This document shows positions 1 through 7,426 of a stretch of 64,000 nucleotides of DNA, in pieces. The DNA comes from Halarcobacter bivalviorum. GTDB taxonomy: Bacteria; Campylobacterota; Campylobacteria; Campylobacterales; Arcobacteraceae. Numbering within the stretch: the stretch's first letter is position 1; the number at the start of each line of letters is the position of its first letter. The stretch is taken from contig NZ_CP031217.1 of assembly GCF_003346815.1 (NCBI RefSeq), forward strand, positions 1,116,001-1,180,000, given 5' to 3'. The notes below the pieces were generated by a model that was not told the origin of the DNA, searched no databases, and saw nothing but the letters and a program-made list of their open reading frames with translations. Position numbers and translations under genes: made by a program.

Positions 1-2
1 TA

Positions 3-35
3 ATAGAAAAAATTATAGAAATGGAAAGAAAATGA
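3..35 (+). CDS. Possible C-terminal tail of an upstream gene (partial)
   Basis: Frame 3 is open from the window edge and ends in a TGA at 33-35 that overlaps the ATG of the next gene in an ATGA arrangement. Only about ten residues (IEKIIEMERK) are visible, so nothing can be said about function. The ATGA overlap is typical of operons in this window, which is the only reason to suspect a real gene end. It could equally be chance. Confidence 0.3.
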   Translation: MEKIIEMERK

Positions 36-664
36 ATAATGAGAAATTAAAAGATTTAGAAGCAGAGTTTTTAGATGAGTATCCTTTAGGCTTTGACGAT
101 GAAAGACTTTTGAAGATTATGAAAAAATTCAATCCTTCAAAACTTGAAGAGATGTCTAAAGAGTTTTTTCATAAAGATAATTTTTCTATTCCTGAAGTTG
201 TTTGTGAAAACTTTTTTAAAGTAATTTATAAATCTGTAGTAATCTCTTTTTATGATAAGTTAAAACTAAAAGATGCTTTTGCTGAGATGGGAATGTATCA
301 AAAGGATATGTTTAGCCTTGCTCTTTTTGATTTACTACATGGAGATAAGAAAGAAGGATATAACTCTTTAGTTGAGATATTAAGTGAACATAAACTAGCA
401 AAATGGACTATTATCTCTTTAGTTCCATATTATATGAATAGAAAAAGTGACTATTTTGTAAAACCTACTACGGCAAAAAGTATTATAAGCTATTTAGAAA
501 TAAAAGGTTTAGAGTATAAACCAAAGCCAAGTTATGAATTTTATGTTGGTTTTAAAAAAGCCTTGGATAAGATTAAAAAGAGTGTCCCAAAAAATCTGTC
601 AGAAGATAATATTTGTCTAACAGCTTTTTTAAGATTAGCAATTCAAATATGTGAAGTTGAATAA
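32..664 (+). CDS. Conserved-looking hypothetical protein, 210 aa
   Basis: I do not recognise this protein. It is soluble (no signal peptide or membrane segment), mostly helical by composition and rich in Lys/Glu. A GGAAAG ribosome site lies just before the ATG. The start overlaps the stop of a possible upstream gene, and the GNAT gene follows after 17 bases, so it is probably part of an operon running into that acetyltransferase. Base composition matches the neighbours, with no sign of transfer. Function unknown. Confidence 0.75.
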   Translation: MNNEKLKDLEAEFLDEYPLGFDDERLLKIMKKFNPSKLEEMSKEFFHKDNFSIPEVVCENFFKVIYKSVVISFYDKLKLKDAFAEMGMYQKDMFSLALFDLLHGDKKEGYNSLVEILSEHKLAKWTIISLVPYYMNRKSDYFVKPTTAKSIISYLEIKGLEYKPKPSYEFYVGFKKALDKIKKSVPKNLSEDNICLTAFLRLAIQICEVE

Positions 665-681
665 TTATTAAGGAATATAAT

Positions 682-1245
682 ATGTTGTTGAAAGTAGCAG
701 AGTTGAGTGATATTGATGATGTTTTAGAACTTCATTATAAATATCAAGTTGATTCTATAAAAGAAGAAGATAAAAAAGATGGTTTTGTTACAACTGCTTT
801 TACAAAAGAGCAATTAACTCGATTAATAAACAAAGAGCAGGGGCTTTTTATCGCAAAACTTGGAGAACAAGTAGTTGCTTATGTGATGTGTGCTTCTTGG
901 AAGTATTGGTCTGCTTGGCCTATGTTTATTCATATGAAAAAGGATTTGCCAAATCTTGAATATTTAGGACAAACATTAAGTGCTGAAAACTCTTATCAAT
1001 ATGGACCAGTTTGTATAGATAAAAGTGTTAGAGGAAAACAAGTACTAGAAAGAATTTTTGAATATGCAAGAGTTCATATGGCAAAAAAATATCCTATTTT
1101 AGTAACTTTTATTAATAAGATAAATCCTAGGTCTTATGAGGCTCATACAAGAAAGTTAGGTTTAGAAGTGATTCAAGAATTTGAATTTAACAATAACCAA
1201 TATTATGAGTTAGTTTATGATACTTCAAAAGAGGTAAAAATATAA
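682..1245 (+). CDS. GNAT-family N-acetyltransferase
   Basis: The 187-residue length and pattern fit the GNAT acetyl-CoA-dependent acetyltransferases. The N-terminus (LLKVAELSDIDDVLELH) is the usual first strand and helix. The central block around residues 113-130 (GPVCIDKSVRGKQVLERI) is the acetyl-CoA-binding motif A, here with RGKQ in place of the typical RGxGxG/A. The C-terminal strand near ARKLGLEVIQEFEF (residues 150-165) is the family's last strand. Substrate cannot be predicted. It follows the upstream hypothetical gene by 17 bases with an AAGGAAT ribosome site and ends at a hairpin terminator. Confidence 0.8.
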   Translation: MLLKVAELSDIDDVLELHYKYQVDSIKEEDKKDGFVTTAFTKEQLTRLINKEQGLFIAKLGEQVVAYVMCASWKYWSAWPMFIHMKKDLPNLEYLGQTLSAENSYQYGPVCIDKSVRGKQVLERIFEYARVHMAKKYPILVTFINKINPRSYEAHTRKLGLEVIQEFEFNNNQYYELVYDTSKEVKI

Positions 1246-1248
1246 AGC

Positions 1249-1266
1249 ATTAGGAAAATTCCTAAT
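1249..1266. terminator. Bidirectional hairpin terminator
   Basis: ATTAGGA and TCCTAAT form a 7-bp stem with a 4-base loop, followed by CTTTTTATTTT on the plus strand and preceded by A/T-rich sequence giving U residues on the minus strand. It sits between the convergent acetyltransferase and thioredoxin-like genes. Confidence 0.65.
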
Positions 1267-1271
1267 ACTTT

Positions 1272-2000
1272 TTATTTTACTTCAATTCCAAAATCTTGTA
1301 GCATTTGTGCCCAAACAATTCTATTTCCATTTTTATCAAATAAAGTAGGTGTTCCACTAATACCTAAATCAGTAGCAATAGTCATTTGTTCTTCTAAAGA
1401 TTTTTCTAGTTTTGCAAGTTTAGTAGAATCAATTTTTCTGTTTTTAAACTCTTCACTATCTTTTGTAGTATTAATCATTGCATTTACTTTATCTTTATAT
1501 GAGTTTTGACTCATAATATAAAGTGAAATATCTTTTGCATTTTCATGAAATGATAAAGGGAAGAAAAATACTCTGATTTTAACTTTATCTTCAATTTGAG
1601 AAAAATATGATTCAAATTTTTTACAATATGGACATTCCGGGTCTGTAAATAATACATATTCATCTTTCCCTTTTCCAAAAGTAAATGCCTCTTTCCCTAA
1701 TGTTGGCGAAATATCAATTGGTAACTCTAATGGTTGACCATTTTGAGTACTAATTGCATCTCCTGGAAGTAGATATTTTTTATCTTTTGTTAAAAATACT
1801 GTATCCATTCTTCCTTGAACTTTTACATTCAGTCCATATAAAGAACCAAAATCAGTACCATCTTGTACTTGAACCTTTGCCATATTTAAAAGTGGTAAAG
1901 CTTGGATTTCTTTTAACTCTTTTTGTGATAGTTTATCTGCTGCACTTAATCCTGTAGTTAAACAAAGTGCTAATAAAATATTTCTTGTTGTTTTTATCAT
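1272..2000 (-). CDS. Periplasmic DsbC/DsbG-like thiol:disulfide protein
   Basis: A Sec-type signal peptide (about residues 1-20, ending LSAA) is followed by an N-terminal region of roughly 85 residues like the DsbC dimerisation domain, then a thioredoxin fold. The active site is CPYC at residues 123-126 in the context DPECPYCKKF, and the cis-proline is GTP at 216-218. The usual role of this family is disulfide isomerisation or reduction in the periplasm. Length (242 aa) fits DsbC/DsbG. It stands alone, convergent with the acetyltransferase. Whether it isomerises or simply oxidises cannot be told from sequence. Confidence 0.85.
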   Translation of the reverse strand: MIKTTRNILLALCLTTGLSAADKLSQKELKEIQALPLLNMAKVQVQDGTDFGSLYGLNVKVQGRMDTVFLTKDKKYLLPGDAISTQNGQPLELPIDISPTLGKEAFTFGKGKDEYVLFTDPECPYCKKFESYFSQIEDKVKIRVFFFPLSFHENAKDISLYIMSQNSYKDKVNAMINTTKDSEEFKNRKIDSTKLAKLEKSLEEQMTIATDLGISGTPTLFDKNGNRIVWAQMLQDFGIEVK

Positions 2001-2093
2001 CTAATTTCCTAAATAAAAATTTTACAGATAATACAATATTAATGTTTAGTTTACATGTAGTTTTTTATTTTTTTTAATAATTTTTACTTATAG

Positions 2094-2993
2094 TTACAAA
2101 ATAATAAGAGATAAGATATAAGTAGTTATAAAAGAGAAGATAATACCATATCCTACAATTGCTGTACTTAGTCTTGGTGCAAGGTTTGCCATTGAGGCTA
2201 CTGCTCCTGCTGTAATCATTGGAGCCATACCTGCTTCAAAAATAGAGGTTTTACCAGCTAAATTGTACCAGTCAAAAATAATACAGATTCCAAAAGCAAT
2301 AAAAGGTGCAAGAACTAATTTTATTAAAAGACCGATACTTAAAGGAAGTAAATCATCCTTTGGAAGTTTAAATTGTAGTTGTAAACCAACTGCTACAAGT
2401 GCAACTGGAACTAAAGTATTTGCAAATTTTGTTAAAACATCAGTAATAATAGGAGGGAAACTTTGCCCTAAAAGAAGCAGGGCAATAACTAAAGCTATAA
2501 AAGAGGGAAAAGTAAGGATTTTTTGAACTATCACTCTTGGTTTTATATTTCCACTTGTACTGTAATAAGCAGTAATAAAAGTACCATAAGCAGCAAGAGC
2601 TAAAAAAGTTCCTAGTTGGTCATAAATTAAAACATAAGGTAAAGCCTCTTCTCCAAGATATAACTCGATAATTGGAATACCCATAATAGAACTGTTTGTT
2701 AAGATTGATACTAAGAGTAAACTTCCAGTTATCTCTTTTGACCAAGAAAATATTTTAGAAAAGAATAAAACTATAAGTGCAGATATTCCCATTACAAGCC
2801 AAGCAATAATTGTAGGAATTAACACATCAAAAGAGAATGTTAATTTAGGTACTTGTAATAAAATTATAGCAGGAAGAGAGATATAGATTATATATTTATT
2901 TAAAATTATTGAAGTCTCTTCTGGAAAGATTTTGAACTTTTGAAGAGCATAACCTACTATAATAGCAATGGCAATAAGTGCAAAGTTTTCCAT
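2094..2993 (-). CDS. AEC-family transporter (auxin efflux carrier type)
   Basis: A 299-residue inner-membrane protein with about ten hydrophobic segments in the two-times-five arrangement of the AEC/bile-acid-transporter fold. The N-terminus (ENFALIAIAIIVGYALQKF) and the conserved central NSSIMGIPII segment (residues 99-108) are typical. Bacterial members move dicarboxylates such as malate or malonate, or export small organic acids. Its ATG follows directly on the TAG stop of the HxlR gene, so the two are translated together. With the regulator and the quinone/nitro-reductases opposite, export of an organic acid or electrophile product is plausible but inferred. Confidence 0.85.
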   Translation of the reverse strand: MENFALIAIAIIVGYALQKFKIFPEETSIILNKYIIYISLPAIILLQVPKLTFSFDVLIPTIIAWLVMGISALIVLFFSKIFSWSKEITGSLLLVSILTNSSIMGIPIIELYLGEEALPYVLIYDQLGTFLALAAYGTFITAYYSTSGNIKPRVIVQKILTFPSFIALVIALLLLGQSFPPIITDVLTKFANTLVPVALVAVGLQLQFKLPKDDLLPLSIGLLIKLVLAPFIAFGICIIFDWYNLAGKTSIFEAGMAPMITAGAVASMANLAPRLSTAIVGYGIIFSFITTYILSLIIL

Positions 2994-3371
2994 CTATTTT
3001 TTTCTATTTAACTCTGTATAGCACATATTATCTTCAGTGATTTTTCCATATTCACTTACATATTTTACTCCCCAGTCATACATCTCATCAAGAACTGGTT
3101 TTAATCTTAATCCAGCTTCTGTCAAAGAGTAGACAACTTTTGGAGGAACTTCTGGAAAAACCTCTCTATTTATAATGTTTTTTTCTTCTAATTCTTTTAA
3201 TTTAATAGTTAAAGTTTTTTGAGTTATTTCTGAAATATCTTCATTTAAATCTTTAAATCTTTTTTCACCTTGAAGAAGATGCCAAATAATTGATAGTTTC
3301 CATCTATCATTGAAAATATCTAAAGTTACATTGATTGAACACTTAAACTCTTTATTATTTATAAAATACAT
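2994..3371 (-). CDS. HxlR-family transcriptional regulator
   Basis: This 125-residue winged-helix protein has the HxlR hallmark block CSINVTLDIFNDRWKLSIIW near its N-terminus and the wing-helix segment ITQKTLTIKLKELEEKNII. Cys11 lies just before the helix-turn-helix, where quinone- and aldehyde-sensing HxlR proteins (YodB, HypR type) carry their redox cysteine. It is divergent from mdaB and abuts the AEC transporter. A perfect 9-bp inverted repeat in the divergent region is a good candidate operator. Most likely it represses both transcripts until an electrophile modifies the cysteine; the sensing role is inferred from family and neighbours. Confidence 0.9.
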   Translation of the reverse strand: MYFINNKEFKCSINVTLDIFNDRWKLSIIWHLLQGEKRFKDLNEDISEITQKTLTIKLKELEEKNIINREVFPEVPPKVVYSLTEAGLRLKPVLDEMYDWGVKYVSEYGKITEDNMCYTELNRKK

Positions 3372-3403
3372 TTCTATCCTTTTAGATTAAACTTATTATA
3401 TCA

Positions 3404-3429
3404 TAAGTAATATAAACCTCTATTACTTA
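3404..3429. promoter_or_regulatory. Candidate HxlR operator, 9-bp inverted repeat
   Basis: TAAGTAATA (3404-3412) and TATTACTTA (3421-3429) are exact reverse complements separated by 8 bases, 32 bases upstream of the HxlR start codon and about 66 bases upstream of mdaB. Spacing between half-sites of about one and a half to two helical turns suits a winged-helix dimer. A second weaker pair, CTTAC (3426-3430) and GTAAG (3441-3445), overlaps it. Confidence 0.6.
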
Positions 3430-3495
3430 CCTAAAGTAAAGTAAGAGAAATTTAAGTTTGTAAGGTATATAATTTTCAAAAATGAAAGGAGTTTC

Positions 3496-4080
3496 ATGAA
3501 AAATGTATTGATTATAAATGGTCATCAATATTATGATGTAGTAGCAAAAGGAGAATTAACAGCTTCATATATAGATACTGCAACTAATTTTTTAGAAGAA
3601 AATAGTTTTACTGTAAAAACTACTCATATAGAAAAAGGGTATGAGATTGAGGAAGAAGTTCAAAAATTAGTTTGGGCAGATTATGTAATATTTCAATATC
3701 CAGTTTATTGGATGAGTATGCCTTGGCTTGCAAAAAAATATTTTGATGAAGTTTTAACTCAAGGAAAACACTATGCAAGTGATGGAAGAAGTAGAGAAGA
3801 TGCTTCTAAAACTTATGGAAGTGGAGGTTTATTAAAAGGTAAATATATGTTATCTTTAACATATAACTGTCCAGTATCTGAGTTTGATAATGAAAAAGGT
3901 TTCTTTGACGGTTTATCATTAGATGAAGCCCATATTGCAGTACATAAGATTTTTCAATTTTGTGGAATGACACCCTTAAAAAGTTATGCTGTTCATGATA
4001 TTTTTAAAGGAGATTTAAATCTTGATTTTGAGCTTGAAAAATTTGAAAAAGTTTTAAAAGATAATTTTTTACTTGATTAA
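3496..4080 (+). CDS. mdaB: NADPH:quinone reductase, MdaB family
   Basis: A flavodoxin-like fold enzyme of 194 residues, the same length as Helicobacter MdaB. The N-terminus KNVLIINGHQ carries the flavin-phosphate loop. The segment FQYPVYWMSMPWLAKKYFDE (about residues 67-86) is the MdaB signature, and TYGSGGLLKGKYMLSLTYNC is the C-terminal flavin/nicotinamide region. The enzyme makes a two-electron reduction of quinones and protects against oxidative stress. It is first in a plus-strand run with an ABM monooxygenase, a nitroreductase and an OYE, divergent from HxlR. An AAAGGAG ribosome site precedes the ATG. Confidence 0.9.
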   Translation: MKNVLIINGHQYYDVVAKGELTASYIDTATNFLEENSFTVKTTHIEKGYEIEEEVQKLVWADYVIFQYPVYWMSMPWLAKKYFDEVLTQGKHYASDGRSREDASKTYGSGGLLKGKYMLSLTYNCPVSEFDNEKGFFDGLSLDEAHIAVHKIFQFCGMTPLKSYAVHDIFKGDLNLDFELEKFEKVLKDNFLLD

Positions 4081-4178
4081 GTTTCATTCAGTGAAACAAA
4101 AAATATTTAGTTTTTCTACTCTATTTAAGAATTACTAAAATTTGTATACTATTAAAAAAATTATTTAAAAGGCTAAAA

Positions 4179-4475
4179 ATGAAAAATATTATTGTAGTTG
4201 CAAATATAAAAATAAAACCAGAGTTTAAAGAAGAAGTTTATAATGAACTAGTTAAACTTCATAAAAATACTCATCAATATGATTTAGGTTGTATTTATTA
4301 TGAGTTACATAAAAGTTTAAATGAAGAAAACTCTTATACTTTTATTGAAACTTGGGAAAATCAAGAGTTTTTAACTCAGCATGAGGGCAAATCACATTTT
4401 GAAGAGTTTTTAACAAATATTGAAAACAAACTTGAGAGTGTTGAAATAAATAAGCTAGAAAAGATATTAATATAA
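4179..4475 (+). CDS. ABM-domain monooxygenase, YgiN-like
   Basis: A 98-residue protein of the antibiotic-biosynthesis-monooxygenase (ferredoxin-like dimer) family. The opening KNIIVVANIKIKPEFKEEVY, the central GCIYYELHKS and the segment FIETWENQEFLTQHEGKSHF match the family pattern. In enterobacteria ygiN follows mdaB and its product oxidises menadiol made by MdaB, so the neighbourhood supports a quinol monooxygenase role here. It lies 98 bases after mdaB and 9 bases before the nitroreductase gene. The physiological substrate is unknown. Confidence 0.85.
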   Translation: MKNIIVVANIKIKPEFKEEVYNELVKLHKNTHQYDLGCIYYELHKSLNEENSYTFIETWENQEFLTQHEGKSHFEEFLTNIENKLESVEINKLEKILI

Positions 4476-4484
4476 AGGAAAAAT

Positions 4485-5114
4485 ATGGAAAAAACATTTA
4501 TGGAAGCTATGGATTTTAGACATGCTTGTAAAATTTTTGATGAGACTAAAAAAATCTCAAATGAAGAGTTAGAGTATATTTTAGAAGCTGGTAGAAAATC
4601 TTGTTCTTCTTTTGGTATGGAACCTTGGAAGTTTTTAGTTATCACTAATAATGAATTAAGAGAGAAGTTAAAAAAAGTGTGTTGGGATCAACCACAAGTT
4701 ACTACTTGTTCTCATCTTGTTATTATTCTTGCAGCTATTGAAGATGTAAAACCAGAGTCTGGTGTACCAAGAAAAAAATTTGGAAGAAGAGATATGCCTC
4801 AAGAGAAATATGATTTTTATTTAAATCTTTATGCAGAGCATTTAAAAGAGACTCTATCTACTGATGAGAATATCTATGCTTGGACTTCAAAACAGTCTTA
4901 TATTGCAGCTTCAAATATGATGACAGCAGCAGCAGTAAGAGGAATTGATTCTTGTCCTATTGAAGGTTTTGAAAAAGAGAATGTAGAAAAAATCTTAGAA
5001 CTTGATACTTCAAAATATCAATTATCTTTAGTATTACCATTTGGATATAGAGTTAATCCACAATCAGAGCAGTTAAGAGAAAAATTAGAAGATATTGTAG
5101 AGTATATAAACTAA
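4485..5114 (+). CDS. NAD(P)H nitroreductase family protein
   Basis: A 209-residue FMN flavoenzyme of the nitroreductase fold. The N-terminal FRHACKIFDETKKISNEEL carries the FMN-phosphate Arg/His pair. SSFGMEPWKFLVIT is the dimer/FMN segment (nearly always SSxNxQPWxF). Near the C-terminus GIDSCPIEGFEKENVEKIL and LPFGYR are the usual closing motifs. It reduces nitroaromatics, quinones or similar electrophiles with NAD(P)H. It is translated from an AAGGAAAAAT site 9 bases after the ABM gene and followed 17 bases later by the OYE gene, as part of the electrophile cassette. Confidence 0.9.
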   Translation: MEKTFMEAMDFRHACKIFDETKKISNEELEYILEAGRKSCSSFGMEPWKFLVITNNELREKLKKVCWDQPQVTTCSHLVIILAAIEDVKPESGVPRKKFGRRDMPQEKYDFYLNLYAEHLKETLSTDENIYAWTSKQSYIAASNMMTAAAVRGIDSCPIEGFEKENVEKILELDTSKYQLSLVLPFGYRVNPQSEQLREKLEDIVEYIN

Positions 5115-5131
5115 TTATATAAGGAATAAAT

Positions 5132-6163
5132 ATGAGTTTACTTTTAAGTCCTAGTAAAATAGGAACTTGCCACTTACAAAATAGAGTTATTATGGCTCCT
5201 ATGTGTATGTATAAAAGTGATAATAGTGCAGAAGTTAAACCTTTTCACTCCTTTCATTATACTTCAAGAGCAATAGGTAAAGTTGCTTTGATAATTGTTG
5301 AAGCAACAGCTGTAGAGTCAAGAGGAAGAATCTCTAATAATGACTTAGGTTTATGGCAAGACTCTCAACTTGCAGGGCATAAACTACTTGTAGAGCAAGC
5401 TCATGAATTTGGTTCAAAAATAGCTATTCAACTGGCTCATGCAGGAAGAAAGAGTTTAGTAAAAGAGACAACTCCTGTTGCTCCTTCTTCAATAGCTTTT
5501 GATACGAGTGGTGGTTTTAAAACTCCAGAAGCTTTAAGTTTAGAGCAAATAGCTTTAATAAAACAGCAGTTTTTAGATTCAGCAAAAAGAGCACAAGAAG
5601 CTGGTTATGATATCTTAGAACTTCATGCTGCCCATGGATATTTACTTTGTGAATTTTTGTCCCCTTTAACAAATAAAAGAGATGATATTTATGGTGGAAG
5701 CTTAGAAAATAGATGTAGATTAACCCTAGAAATTGCAAAGCTTTTAAAAGAGCAAATAGCTTTACCTCTAATTGTTCGTATTTCTGCAAGTGAATGGAAA
5801 ACAGCTGGTTGGGATATAGAAGATTCTATTTATTTATCAAAAGAGTTAGAAAAACTTGGAGTAGATTCTATTCATGTTTCAGCAGGTGGAAATCAAAAAG
5901 AGCCAGATTTAATGCCAGAACTTTTACCTTTATATCAATGTGATTATGCAAAAAAGATAAAAGAAAATATAAATATACCTGTAATTGCTGTAGGTTTAAT
6001 AACTACGGCAAAACAAGGAGAAACTCTTTTAGCGGAGAAAACTTGTGATTTTGTAGCCTATGGAAGAGAACTTTTAAGAGATGCAAATTTAGTTTTCAAA
6101 TTAGCAAAAGAACTAAATCAAAAAGAGTTAATAGATAACTCTTATCTTCGAGCATATCTATAA
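5132..6163 (+). CDS. Old Yellow Enzyme, YqjM/NamA type
   Basis: A 343-residue FMN-dependent ene-reductase. The segment VIMAPMCMY (Cys25, Tyr27) marks the thermophilic-like YqjM class, where the Cys tunes FMN redox potential. Further markers are QLAHAGRKS near residue 105, LHAAHGYLLCEFLSPLTN (about 168-185) with the substrate-binding His pair, and the C-terminal AYGRELLRD with the phosphate-binding Arg. Family members reduce activated C=C bonds of enones and maleimides, and some reduce nitro groups. It is the last gene of the cassette and its stop codon lies within the terminator hairpin. Confidence 0.92.
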   Translation: MSLLLSPSKIGTCHLQNRVIMAPMCMYKSDNSAEVKPFHSFHYTSRAIGKVALIIVEATAVESRGRISNNDLGLWQDSQLAGHKLLVEQAHEFGSKIAIQLAHAGRKSLVKETTPVAPSSIAFDTSGGFKTPEALSLEQIALIKQQFLDSAKRAQEAGYDILELHAAHGYLLCEFLSPLTNKRDDIYGGSLENRCRLTLEIAKLLKEQIALPLIVRISASEWKTAGWDIEDSIYLSKELEKLGVDSIHVSAGGNQKEPDLMPELLPLYQCDYAKKIKENINIPVIAVGLITTAKQGETLLAEKTCDFVAYGRELLRDANLVFKLAKELNQKELIDNSYLRAYL

Positions 6164-6189
6164 AAAGCTAGTAATTAAGCTAGCTTTTT
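6162..6189. terminator. Bidirectional rho-independent terminator
   Basis: AAAAAGCTAG (6162-6171) pairs perfectly with CTAGCTTTTT (6180-6189) around an 8-base loop. The hairpin carries U-tracts in both directions and serves the convergent OYE and MFS genes; both stop codons lie within it. Confidence 0.85.
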
Positions 6190-7308
6190 ATATAAACTTC
6201 CCAATAAAACAACTATAAATAAAGAACTTCCAACTGCTAAAAAGAAGTTATGAATTCCTAAACTTCTAACTACTGGATAAAATAGAATTGGTGAAGCAAA
6301 TTGTCCCATAAAAACTGAACTTGTCAGATAACCTGAAGCTTTAACTCTTTTTTCAAAAGTAGTTTTACTTAACATCCAAGCAGAGATATTTGTCATCATA
6401 AGACCTCCACCAAAACCTAATAAAATACCAGTAAGAAAGAAAAAGTAAACATTATAAACAAAAGAGATAGCAGTAAGTCCTGTTGCTATAATAGTCAGTG
6501 CTATTAAATAAATAGTTGAAAAGCTATATCTTTTTTTAAACTTTGAAAAATAGATAGCTCCAACTCCATTTGCTAAAAAAGCAACACCAATTATAGAGCC
6601 AGTTAATTTACCACTTGCATGAAATTCATTTATCATTAAAAATGGAAGTTGTGTAGGTAAGATAAAAAATATTATCATATAAAAAAAGCCTAAGAAATAT
6701 ACCCCTATAAGATTTGTGGGTACAACTCTTATTTCATCTTGTTTTAACTCTTCTTGTTCTTTTTCAACTAAAAAATAAAGAACCATAGGAAGAAGTAAAA
6801 ATCCAACTAAATATATTCCAAAAGGAAATCTCCAATTTAAATCAGATAAAAAACCTCCACCAACTACAAACACCACTCCACCTATAGACATAAATGCACT
6901 TTGATAACCCATAAATTTATGTCTGGCTTCCCCTTGAAAATAATCTCCCACTAAAGAAGTAGTTACAATCATAAGTGTTGCAATAGCTATTCCAAAAAGT
7001 GCTCTTGAAAATAGAAACATCTCAACACTTTCTAAATATAAACCTGCACTTCCAGTAAGTGCAAAAATAGTTAATGCAATAGTTGCTGATCTCTTTTTTC
7101 CTATTTTAAATATTAGATGACCTAAAAAAAGAGAGAATAAAGCAATAATAACTGAAGGTAAAGTAAGCATTAACCTTGAATAAAATTCAATATCTTTGAT
7201 ATTGCTAAAATAGTCTTGAAATCTAGGAAGTGCTGTTACGATAGCAACATTTGACATCATAGTTGTCATAGACAAAAATAGCAATGTAATAATCGCTGTT
7301 TTTTTAAT
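6175..7308 (-). CDS. MFS drug/metabolite exporter, likely AUU start
   Basis: A twelve-segment major facilitator of about 378 residues. The motif-A loop GHLIFKIGKKR and the exporter-type motif GGGFLSD between segments 5 and 6 are visible. The first canonical-type start would be TTG at 7284, but that would cut into the first membrane helix and lacks a ribosome site. The frame is open to 7323. AAAGG (7320-7316) is followed by ATT ATT AAA AAA ACA, giving a family-typical KKTAIITLLFLSM start at the ATT of 7308. An in-frame TAA just upstream (7329-7327) rules out any upstream ATG. Probably exports small toxic compounds; substrate unknown. Confidence 0.8.
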   Translation of the reverse strand: MKKTAIITLLFLSMTTMMSNVAIVTALPRFQDYFSNIKDIEFYSRLMLTLPSVIIALFSLFLGHLIFKIGKKRSATIALTIFALTGSAGLYLESVEMFLFSRALFGIAIATLMIVTTSLVGDYFQGEARHKFMGYQSAFMSIGGVVFVVGGGFLSDLNWRFPFGIYLVGFLLLPMVLYFLVEKEQEELKQDEIRVVPTNLIGVYFLGFFYMIIFFILPTQLPFLMINEFHASGKLTGSIIGVAFLANGVGAIYFSKFKKRYSFSTIYLIALTIIATGLTAISFVYNVYFFFLTGILLGFGGGLMMTNISAWMLSKTTFEKRVKASGYLTSSVFMGQFASPILFYPVVRSLGIHNFFLAVGSSLFIVVLLGSLYKKLA

Positions 7309-7387
7309 AATATAACCTTTTAGTAGATTTTAAGAGAGATTGTAATTTTAGCACAAATAGTTTTATATTCAATTACTTTTATTATGT

Positions 7388-7393
7388 TATAAT
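7388..7393 (+). promoter_or_regulatory. Probable -10 box of thiI
   Basis: TATAAT 34 bases before the thiI ATG, in a T-rich stretch and followed by GGCGC, resembling the Campylobacterota sigma-70 promoter form (strong -10, periodic T-tracts, weak -35). Confidence 0.5.
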
Positions 7394-7426
7394 GGCGCTT
7401 TTATAAAATTATAAGGTATTTGAATA

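Noticed and set aside
1754-1957. Plus-strand open frame opposite the Dsb-like gene
   Set aside because: Antisense shadow with Leu/Ile-rich low-complexity product.
4081-4097. GTTTCA-TTCAG-TGAAAC hairpin after mdaB as a terminator
   Set aside because: It is followed by A residues, not U, on the plus strand, and the ABM gene downstream probably belongs to the same transcript.
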